Part shown: one piece after another, positions 1 through 5,399 of the stretch
Layout of the letters: each line of letters opens with the position of its first letter
Position numbering within the stretch: the first letter of the stretch is position 1
The notes under the pieces: model-generated
Seen by the model: the letters and a program-made list of their open reading frames with translations, nothing else
Told to the model about the DNA's origin: nothing
Database searches by the model: none
From: Propionibacterium sp.
GTDB taxonomy: Bacteria; Actinomycetota; Actinomycetes; Propionibacteriales; Propionibacteriaceae
DNA: 10,540 nt
Reading direction: 5' to 3'
NCBI GenBank assembly: GCA_012837465.1
Contig: DURG01000203.1
Location: forward strand, 1-10,540
Translations under genes and position numbers: made by a program

Positions 1-344
1 GCGGCCGCGGCGGACTCGTCGACGGCGGCCTCGGTGCCGACGGAGAGGGTGAGGCCTGCGGCGATGGCCGCGGGGAGGTCGTCGGCGAACGTGGGCGTGA
101 ACTTCAGCACGGGCAGGGTGACGCCGGCGGCGCGCAGTTCCTCACCCTCGGCGGTGACGGCGATGCCCAGCCAGTCGGCCGAGCCGCGCTCCTGGATGCT
201 GCGGGAGACGGCCACGAGCCCGTGGCCGTAGGCGTTGGCCTTGACCGCGGCCAGGACGGCGCGCCCGCCGGCGAGGTCGCGTGCGGTGGCAAGGTTTGCG
301 TGGATCGCGTCGAGGTCGACCCGGAATGTGCTGGGAGACGCCAT
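1..344 (-). CDS. alr: Alanine racemase, N-terminal part (gene runs off the left edge)
   Basis: Alanine racemase interconverts L- and D-alanine in the cytoplasm with PLP, supplying D-Ala for peptidoglycan. Reading leftwards from the ATG at 344-342, 114 codons stay open to the window edge. The product begins MASPSTFRVDLDAIHANL, the usual start of the barrel domain, and carries AVKANAYGHG at residues 33-42. Lys35 in that motif is the residue that forms the Schiff base with PLP. Later segments (GIAVTAEGEELRAAG, then LPVLKFTP) match the next strands and helices of the barrel. About a third of a normal protein of roughly 370 residues is visible; the catalytic tyrosine and C-terminal beta domain lie outside. 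No clear ribosome site precedes the ATG, so the transcript may be leaderless. It diverges from the membrane-protein gene that starts 92 bp away. The family assignment is secure. Confidence 0.94.
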   Translation of the reverse strand, partial: MASPSTFRVDLDAIHANLATARDLAGGRAVLAAVKANAYGHGLVAVSRSIQERGSADWLGIAVTAEGEELRAAGVTLPVLKFTPTFADDLPAAIAAGLTLSVGTEAAVDESAAA

Positions 345-435
345 GGGCCCAACTATTGCGCACGACGGCCGCTGGACGCGCGCGTCCGCGACGATGTCCA
401 TCGCCCTGCGCCCCGGCCGTGGCAGACTTCTGGAC

Positions 436-1164
436 ATGTCGAACGAACAGTGGAACCAGGGCCAGCGCGGCGAGTGGGCCCCGCAGCAGCCCGAGAGTGC
501 GCCCGAGCAGGGCCAGCCCTGGACCCAGCAGGGCCAGCAGTCTGCCCCCGAGTGGGGGCAACCGCAGGCACCCGCCCCGCAGGGCAACGCCTGGACGGAG
601 CCGCAGCCCCAGCGCAGCGCACAGGACTGGACGCAGGCCCAGCCGCAGGCATCGGCGGGCGACTGGCACCAAGCGCAGCAGCAACCCGCCAGTGCCGGCG
701 AGTGGGCCCAGCAGTACCAGGGCAGCGCGCAGGGCTGGAACCAGAACCAGCAACAATTCCCACCGCAGCAGGGCTGGGACCATAACCAGCAGCAGTGGGG
801 CCAGCAGGGGTACGTGCCTGCACCGCAGTCGGCCGGACAGCCGCAGTGGGCCCCCGCCAAGCCGAAGAAGCCCAGCCCGTTCGACTTCTCCTTCAGCAAG
901 CCCACCCTCCCCGACGCCGCGGGCACGATCTTCCTGATCGGCTCCATCGGCATCGGCGTGTGGTGGCTGTTCCAGCTACTCAGCGCGTTCGCCTACGTCA
1001 TCGACTTCCCGCTGGAGTTCTTCGGCACGGTGATCGGCGACGCGGGGCTGGCTGTGTTCGGCGTCATGGTGCTGCGCGCCCTGCTCGAGGTCGGCGTCGC
1101 GGTGCTGCGCAGGCCTGCGGACAAGGTCGACGACGGATCGGCTGAGGACACCACGGCGGTCTGA
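436..1164 (+). CDS. Membrane protein with periodic Trp/Gln-rich tail and DUF4282-like C-terminal domain
   Basis: Product of 242 residues; function unknown. The ATG at 436 is chosen because the frame upstream overlaps the divergent alr promoter and start. A CAGACT hexamer lies 7 nt before this ATG, so leaderless expression is possible. Residues 1-145 are low complexity, rich in Gln, Pro, Ala and Gly, with twelve Trp at 6, 14, 29, 40, 53, 65, 77, 90, 101, 114, 121 and 138. Between 29 and 114 they recur every 11-13 residues in a loose (D/E/G)W-x-Q unit. A basic hinge (AKPKKPSPFDFSFSKP) leads into two hydrophobic segments at about 162-187 and 194-216. These are followed by VLRALLEVGVAVLRRPADK and a short acidic tail. 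The FDFSF motif, two membrane spans and closing R-x-L-LE-V-V-R helix resemble DUF4282 proteins; this is recalled from the family pattern, not searched. The soluble tail is probably cytoplasmic. The gene is convergent with bkdC. Confidence 0.85.
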   Translation: MSNEQWNQGQRGEWAPQQPESAPEQGQPWTQQGQQSAPEWGQPQAPAPQGNAWTEPQPQRSAQDWTQAQPQASAGDWHQAQQQPASAGEWAQQYQGSAQGWNQNQQQFPPQQGWDHNQQQWGQQGYVPAPQSAGQPQWAPAKPKKPSPFDFSFSKPTLPDAAGTIFLIGSIGIGVWWLFQLLSAFAYVIDFPLEFFGTVIGDAGLAVFGVMVLRALLEVGVAVLRRPADKVDDGSAEDTTAV

Positions 1165-1170
1165 GGAGGC

Positions 1171-1240
1171 GGTCCCTCGATACACCGCGCGGATCAGCGC
1201 AGCGGGGCCCACCGTCGGCTGCCGCGCGGCACTCGGGACC
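1171..1240. repeat. Possible intergenic palindromic element bounded by ggtccc/gggacc
   Basis: Just after the membrane-protein stop codon, ggtccctcgata begins at 1171 and the reverse complement of its first six bases, gggacc, ends at 1240. The interior is GC-rich, holds the self-complementary ccgcgcgg near both arms (about 1185 and 1222), and could fold as an irregular stem-loop. The right arm is also the first part of the 47-bp tandem repeat. The perfect match is only 6 bp, so this may be chance; a dispersed REP-like element is possible. Confidence 0.35.
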
Positions 1241-1336
1241 CGGGCTGACGCTCCACCACCACTCACCGCCGCGCGGCACTCGGGACCCGGGCTGAAGCTC
1301 CACCCCCACACACCGCCGCGCGGCACTCGGGAGCCA
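1221..1336. repeat. 47-bp direct tandem repeat, two full copies and one partial
   Basis: Copy 1 is 1221-1267, copy 2 is 1268-1314, and a third partial copy covers 1315 to about 1336. Each starts with the self-complementary gccgcgcggc followed by actcggga. Copies 1 and 2 differ at only a few bases; copy 3 leaves the pattern after 18 bases and runs into the end of bkdC. Each full unit also contains cgggacccg, a short hairpin. The array fills the gap between two convergent genes, so it may help stop transcription from either side, although no T-run follows any stem. With 47-bp units and no unique spacers it is not a CRISPR array. Confidence 0.85.
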
Positions 1337-1347
1337 AGCAACGCGAC

Positions 1348-2961
1348 TCAGTAGAGCAGCGCCAGGGCGGGCTCGGCCAGGATCGACGCGACGTCGTGCA
1401 GGAAGCGCGAGCCCTGCTCGCCGTCGACGATCCGGTGGTCGAACGCGATGGCCAGCGTGGTCACCCAGCGCGGCTCGACGCGCTCGTCGGGGCCATCCCC
1501 CACCACCCACGGGCGGCGGTCGATCGAGCCCATGCAGAAGATGGCCGATTCGTCGCCGTTGATGATGGGCGTGCCCGCGTCGATGCCGAAGACGCCGACG
1601 TTGGTGATCGTGAAGGTGCCGTGGGCGTAGTCGCCAGGTTGGAGCTTGCCCTCGCGGGACACCTGCACCAACTGGTTCACCGCCTGGCACAACTGCAACA
1701 GGCTCAGGTGCTGCGCGCCCTTGATGTTGGGCACCATCAGCCCGCGGGGGGTGGCCGCGGCGATGCCGAGGTTCACGTCGCGGTGGTAGACGATCTCCTG
1801 GGTGTCCTCGTCCCAGCTGGTGTTGAGGTCCGGGTTGCGGCCGAGCGCCAGGCAGATGGCCTTGGCGTAGACCAGCAGCGGGGAGACGCGCAGCCCGGTG
1901 AACTCGCGCCGGTTCTTGAGGGTCTCGACGAACTCCATGGTGCCGGTGACGTCGATGGTGATCCACTCGGTGACGTGCACCTTCGTGCTGACGGAGCGCA
2001 CCATGTTCTCCGCGGTGACCTTGCGCACGCCCTTGATCGGCACGCGGCGCTCGGCGCGGCCCTCGAAGGGGTCGAAGCCGCCGAGGCCCTCCGTCGGGCC
2101 GAACCCGCCACCGAAGGAGGAGCCGCTGAACGACGTGCCGGCGTGCGTCGGCCCCTCGCCCGGGGAGGCCTGGAAGGAGGCGTGGTCGTTGAGGATGCGG
2201 CCCTGCCTGGGCTGCTCGTCGAGGAACTGGAACGCGGCGGCGGCCTCGACGTCGCGGCGGGTGATCGACCCGTCGGGGCCGGTGCCGACGACGGTGCCGA
2301 GGTCGACGCCCAGGTCCTTCGCGTACTTGCGGACGGGGGGCTTGGCCTTGGAGTCGCCGGGGTCGGAGGCGAGCACGAGGGTCGATTCCGACGGCGCGGT
2401 GCCGGGCGTCGGGAGGGGGTCGCCGGTGGCCTGTGCGTGGACGGGCTCGGCGGGGTGCACCTCGTCGGCGCGTCGGCCGGGCTCGTGCTGGCCGTAGGCG
2501 GAAGCAAGGGCCTCGGTGGCGTGCGAGGTGTCTCGGGGAGGGGCCTGGTGTCGACGGCGGCGCCGGGTCGAGGGGGCGTCCGAGGCGCCGTAGCCGACGA
2601 GGTTGGGGGTGGGGGCGTCGGCCTCGGATTCGGCGGGCGCGTCGGTTGCAGCGGGTGTGTCGCCTTCGGGGTTTCGACGCGACTGCGCCCCCCGTTCCTC
2701 GGGGGCAGTCGGCTCAACCAGCGACGGGTCGTCGATCTCGACGATGGGGGTGCCCACCTCGACGGTGGTCATCTCAGGCACGAGCAGCGCCGTGACGGTG
2801 CCGGCGTAGGGCGACGGCAGCTCGACCAACGACTTGGCGGTCTCGATCTCGACGAGCACGTCGTTGACCTCGATCACGTCTCCCACGGCGACGCGCCAGG
2901 CGACGATCTCGGCCTCGAGGAGGCCCTCGCCGGGGTCGGGCAGCAGGTAGTGGCGCTTCAC
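1348..2961 (-). CDS. bkdC: Branched-chain 2-oxoacid dehydrogenase E2 (dihydrolipoamide acyltransferase)
   Basis: Product of 537 residues forming the core of the 2-oxoacid dehydrogenase complex; it moves the acyl group from E1 to CoA by a swinging lipoyl arm. Residues 1-78 are one lipoyl domain with the lipoylated Lys43 in ETAKS. A long Pro/Ala/charged linker, including five consecutive Arg at 133-137, runs to about 204. The peripheral-subunit-binding domain is at 205-241 (KYAKDLGVDLGTVVGTGPDG). A second Gly/Phe-rich linker spans about 245-303. The acyltransferase domain runs from about 305 to the end, with His509 and Asp513 in the DHRIVDG active-site motif. The start is a GTG at 2961 with a GGGGAGGG ribosome site six bases upstream. 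It is the last gene of the bkd operon, 98 bp after bkdB. Branched-chain specificity rests on the ETAKS lipoyl site and the E1alpha-E1beta-E2 order; a pyruvate or acetoin complex is less likely. No E3 gene is in the window. Confidence 0.93.
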   Translation of the reverse strand: MKRHYLLPDPGEGLLEAEIVAWRVAVGDVIEVNDVLVEIETAKSLVELPSPYAGTVTALLVPEMTTVEVGTPIVEIDDPSLVEPTAPEERGAQSRRNPEGDTPAATDAPAESEADAPTPNLVGYGASDAPSTRRRRRHQAPPRDTSHATEALASAYGQHEPGRRADEVHPAEPVHAQATGDPLPTPGTAPSESTLVLASDPGDSKAKPPVRKYAKDLGVDLGTVVGTGPDGSITRRDVEAAAAFQFLDEQPRQGRILNDHASFQASPGEGPTHAGTSFSGSSFGGGFGPTEGLGGFDPFEGRAERRVPIKGVRKVTAENMVRSVSTKVHVTEWITIDVTGTMEFVETLKNRREFTGLRVSPLLVYAKAICLALGRNPDLNTSWDEDTQEIVYHRDVNLGIAAATPRGLMVPNIKGAQHLSLLQLCQAVNQLVQVSREGKLQPGDYAHGTFTITNVGVFGIDAGTPIINGDESAIFCMGSIDRRPWVVGDGPDERVEPRWVTTLAIAFDHRIVDGEQGSRFLHDVASILAEPALALLY

Positions 2962-2977
2962 CGCTCGCCCTCCCCGC

Positions 2978-3029
2978 GTCCCAAATCTAGATTTGCGCTG
3001 GTCTGCGGTCGCAAATCTAGATTTGGGAC
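2978..3029. repeat. 20-bp perfect inverted repeat with self-palindromic arms, inside the bkd operon
   Basis: The left arm gtcccaaatctagatttgcg (2978-2997) and the right arm (3010-3029) are exact reverse complements, separated by 12 bases. Each arm contains the 14-bp perfect palindrome caaatctagatttg, so the same sequence occurs twice. It is AT-rich in an otherwise GC-rich window. It lies between the bkdB stop and the bkdC ribosome site, ending 16 bp before the GTG. It could be an RNA hairpin setting the E2:E1 ratio, a paired protein-binding site, or a dispersed intergenic element. No T-run follows it in the direction of transcription, so a simple terminator is unlikely. Confidence 0.93.
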
Positions 3030-3059
3030 CCTTTCAGCAAGCACAAGCACAACGTCCTC

Positions 3060-4037
3060 CTAGTAGTTCAGCGACTGGTCGACGGCGTCGAGGATGCGGT
3101 CCACGCTGGGGAGGTACTCCTCCTCCACGCGCGACGGTGGGTAGGGCATGTCGTAGCCGGCCACGCGCAACACGGGCGACTCCATCACGTAGAACAGGTC
3201 CTGGTGCAGCCTTGCGGCGATCTCCGCACCGAGGCCCAGGGTGAGCGGCGCCTCGTGGACGACGACGGCGCGCTTGGTGCGGCGCACCGAACTCATGATG
3301 GTGACCCAGTCGACGGGGCTGAGCGTGCGCAGGTCCACCACCTCGAGCGACATGCCCTCCTCGGCCGCCACCGTCGCCGCGTCGAGGCAGGTCTTGACCA
3401 TGGGGCCGTAGCAGAGCAGGGTCGCGTCGGTGCCGTAGCGGGTGATCGACGCCTGGTGCATGGGCTCGGGCCGCGCGCTGAAGTTCACCGTCGACTTGGT
3501 CTGGTAGCGGCGCTTGGGTTCGAGGAAGACGACGGGGTCGTCGGACTGGATGGCCTGCTGCATCATCCAGTACGCGTCGTTGGAGTTGGCGCAGGTGACC
3601 ACCTTCAGGCCCGGGGTGTGCGCGAAGTACGCCTCGGGCGACTCCGAGTGGTGCTCGATCGCCCCGATGCCGCCGCCGTAGGGGATGCGGATGACCATCG
3701 GCATGGGGGTTTGCCCGCCGGTGCGCATGTGGAGCTTGGCCACCTGCGTGACGATCTGCGAGAAGGCCGGGAACACGAATCCGTCGAACTGCATCTCGAC
3801 GACGGGGCGGTAGCCGCGCATGCACAGCCCGATGGCGGTGCCGACGATGCCCGATTCGGCCAGCGGGGAGTCGATGACGCGGTTCTCGCCGAACTCGGCC
3901 TGGAGGTTCTCCGTGACGCGGAACACGCCGCCGAGCTTGCCGATGTCCTCGCCCGCGAGCAGCACCTTGGGATCGGCCTGCAGCGCGCGTCGGAGCCCCC
4001 GGTTGAGGGCCTTGGCCATGGTGAGGGTCTCGGTCAT
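3060..4037 (-). CDS. bkdB: Branched-chain 2-oxoacid dehydrogenase E1 beta subunit
   Basis: Product of 325 residues that pairs with E1alpha as a heterotetramer carrying out TPP-dependent decarboxylation of 2-oxo acids and reductive acylation of the E2 lipoyl group. The fold opens with MAKALNRGLRRALQADPKVLLAGEDIG. The conserved ESGIVGTAIG at 61-70 includes Glu61, expected to activate the TPP aminopyrimidine ring. GGGIGAIEHHSES at 121-133 holds the active-site histidines. The C-terminal transketolase-type domain (TDATLLCYGPMVKTCLDAA, later VVVHEAPLTLGLGAEIAA) is complete, and length is normal for the family. The frame stays open far upstream inside bkdA, but the ATG at 4037 is the real start: it overlaps the bkdA stop as ATGA, indicating translational coupling and 1:1 synthesis, and GGGGAGGA lies just before it. 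The gene ends with TAG at 3062-3060. Confidence 0.95.
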   Translation of the reverse strand: MTETLTMAKALNRGLRRALQADPKVLLAGEDIGKLGGVFRVTENLQAEFGENRVIDSPLAESGIVGTAIGLCMRGYRPVVEMQFDGFVFPAFSQIVTQVAKLHMRTGGQTPMPMVIRIPYGGGIGAIEHHSESPEAYFAHTPGLKVVTCANSNDAYWMMQQAIQSDDPVVFLEPKRRYQTKSTVNFSARPEPMHQASITRYGTDATLLCYGPMVKTCLDAATVAAEEGMSLEVVDLRTLSPVDWVTIMSSVRRTKRAVVVHEAPLTLGLGAEIAARLHQDLFYVMESPVLRVAGYDMPYPPSRVEEEYLPSVDRILDAVDQSLNY

Positions 4038-5125
4038 GCGTCCTCCCCGGCCGCGGCGTAGTCGAGGTATTCGCGGCGCTGGGATTCCAGCGCGACGGAG
4101 GGCTCCGCGTAGACGGTCTGGAACAGGCCGTCCATGGTGACGGGTTCGAGGGTGGGGATCGTGGCGCGCACGTCCTCGCCGAACTGCCTGGCGTCCTCGT
4201 CCATCTGGTCGAGCCAATCGTCGTCGATGACACCCTCGGCCTTGAGGTAGGTGGTGAGGCGCGCGATGGGGTCGCGGCCCTTCCACTCCTCCTCCTCGGA
4301 GGAGGTGCGGTACTTGGTGGGGTCGTCGGAGGTGGTGTGGGCGCCGAGCCGGTAGGTGAAGGCCTCGATGAAGGTGGGGCCCTCGCCGCCGCGGGCGCGG
4401 TCCATGGCCCAGTCGGTGACGGCCTTGACGGCGAGCACGTCGTTGCCGTCCACCTGCACGCCCGGGAAGCCGAAGCCCCGAGCGCGCTCGTAGAGCGGGA
4501 TGCGCGACTGCAGCGCGATGGGCTCCGAGATCGCCCACTGGTTGTTCTGGCAGAAGAACACGACGGGGGCGTTGTACGAGGCGGCGAAGACATAGGCCTC
4601 GTTGACGTCGCCCTGGCTGGCCGCGCCGTCGCCGTGGTAGACGATCACGGCGGCGGGATCCTCCGCGTCGGGGCCGACCACGCCGTCGAGCTGGAGGCCC
4701 ATGGCGTAGCCGGTGGCGTGCAGGGGCTGGCAGCCGATGACGATCTGGTAGTTCTTGAACTTGTCGAGGTTGTCCCAGTTGCCGCCGTCGGTGCCGCGGA
4801 ACAGGCCGAGGAAGTTGCTCACGGGCACGCCCAGCACCATCGCGACGGCGTGCTCGCGATAGCTGGGGAACACGACATCCTGGTCGCGCACCGCGTGGGC
4901 CGAGCCCACCTGGGCGGCCTCCTGGCCGAGCAGCGGCGGCCACAGGCCGAGCTCGCCGTGGCGTTGCAGGGCAGTGGCCTCGGCGTCGAAGCGCCTGGCG
5001 AGGATCATGTCGCGGAGGTAGCCGACGAGGTCGTCGGTGGTGCCGCTGAAATCGAAGTCGTCGTTGTGGACCCGCTGCCCGTCTGGGGTGAGCAGCTGCA
5101 CCATGTCGTGGCTCTGACCGCGCAC
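4034..5125 (-). CDS. bkdA: Branched-chain 2-oxoacid dehydrogenase E1 alpha subunit
   Basis: Product of 363 residues, the TPP-binding half of E1 and first gene of the bkd operon. The TPP/Mg motif is complete: GDGAAS from residue 165 and NN at 194-195 (CQNNQWAISEP). The substrate-channel segment PLLGQEAAQVGSAHA at 64-78 and the loop YRLGAHTTSDDPTKYR at 258-273 are typical; the latter is the loop phosphorylated in mitochondrial BCKDH, though no kinase is evident here. GTG at 5125 is preferred because AAGGAGG sits four bases upstream; the ATG seven codons later is too far from it. MVQLLTPDG starting at that ATG looks like the usual family N-terminus, so the extra seven residues deserve caution. 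The stop overlaps bkdB by four bases. A 29-bp dyad lies 22 bp upstream of the GTG and is the best candidate operator. Confidence 0.95.
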   Translation of the reverse strand: MRGQSHDMVQLLTPDGQRVHNDDFDFSGTTDDLVGYLRDMILARRFDAEATALQRHGELGLWPPLLGQEAAQVGSAHAVRDQDVVFPSYREHAVAMVLGVPVSNFLGLFRGTDGGNWDNLDKFKNYQIVIGCQPLHATGYAMGLQLDGVVGPDAEDPAAVIVYHGDGAASQGDVNEAYVFAASYNAPVVFFCQNNQWAISEPIALQSRIPLYERARGFGFPGVQVDGNDVLAVKAVTDWAMDRARGGEGPTFIEAFTYRLGAHTTSDDPTKYRTSSEEEEWKGRDPIARLTTYLKAEGVIDDDWLDQMDEDARQFGEDVRATIPTLEPVTMDGLFQTVYAEPSVALESQRREYLDYAAAGEDA

Positions 5126-5146
5126 GCGGCCTCCTTCCAGCCAAAC

Positions 5147-5175
5147 CTACGTAACCGTAACTTACGCCAGCGTAG
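5147..5175. promoter_or_regulatory. 29-bp dyad upstream of bkdA, probable repressor operator
   Basis: A dyad centred on base 5161 pairs ctacg (5147-5151) with cgtag (5171-5175) and cgtaa (5156-5160) with ttacg (5162-5166), giving 10 of 14 matching pairs about one axis. It starts 22 bp upstream of the bkdA GTG, where the promoter and transcription start should be. Such size and symmetry suit a TetR- or GntR-type repressor of acyl-CoA or branched-chain catabolism. The regulator's identity is unknown and no regulator gene adjoins it. Confidence 0.6.
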
Positions 5176-5265
5176 CTTTGGGAGGGGTCGGCGGAAGTCA
5201 TCGGCTCCTCCGAAGCTCGGCCGAATCTCTTGTAGGAACCTCACAACCGTTATGTTTCGTCCCCG

Positions 5266-5298
5266 CCCGGGTGAAATCTGGGTTAAGTTACCGATAAC
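5266..5298 (-). promoter_or_regulatory. PHO-box-like direct repeat, three 11-bp units
   Basis: On the minus strand three adjacent 11-bp units read GTTATCGGTAA, CTTAACCCAGA and TTTCACCCGGG. Their first seven bases match the Streptomyces PhoP repeat GTTCACC at 4, 5 and 6 of 7 positions, with the expected 11-bp spacing. The block is about 100-135 bp upstream of the 5'-nucleotidase ATG, and extracellular nucleotidases are common Pho regulon members. Orientation is opposite to the nucleotidase, which PHO boxes tolerate. The match is by eye and could be partly chance. Confidence 0.42.
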
Positions 5299-5347
5299 AT
5301 CCTCGCTCCAGCTTGACCGGCGTCGGTTTAACAGTGAGAGTGTTATC
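5293..5347 (+). promoter_or_regulatory. Nucleotidase promoter region with flanking gataaca/tgttatc dyad
   Basis: A consensus-like -35 hexamer, TTGACC, is at 5313-5318, though no convincing -10 follows at 17 bp. It is flanked by an inverted repeat: gataacatcctc (5293-5304) against gagagtgttatc (5336-5347), 10 of 12 complementary, with a perfect 7-bp outer part. The repeat brackets the promoter position for the nucleotidase gene and overlaps the last PHO-like unit. It may be an operator; the binding protein is unknown. Confidence 0.4.
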
Positions 5348-5399
5348 AGCCACCCGCTCGGTGGACCTGTTCAACGTCGTCCAGTTACATCGGAGAGAC

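Noticed and set aside
1221..1336. CRISPR array
   Set aside because: The 47-bp units are contiguous and nearly identical throughout; there are no unique spacers and no cas genes.
2978..3029. Terminal inverted repeats of an insertion sequence
   Set aside because: The arms are only 12 bp apart, with no transposase between or near them.
2978..3029. Rho-independent terminator before bkdC
   Set aside because: The stem is AT-rich in its core and no T-run follows on the minus strand; stopping here would cut E2 from its operon.
1396..3063. Plus-strand open frame of 555 codons opposite bkdC
   Set aside because: It is a codon-position shadow of bkdC; its translation is Gly/Val/Asp/Arg-rich with no domain, whereas the minus-strand protein has lipoyl, binding and catalytic motifs.
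3060..5201. 713-codon minus-strand frame suggesting an extended E1beta
   Set aside because: The upstream part overlaps bkdA in another frame and is Arg/Pro-rich noise; the ATGA junction and ribosome site fix the start at 4037.
5313..5399. Upstream extension of the nucleotidase
   Set aside because: It would put 29 residues before a clear signal peptide and covers promoter-like sequence; the ATG at 5400 has a ribosome site.
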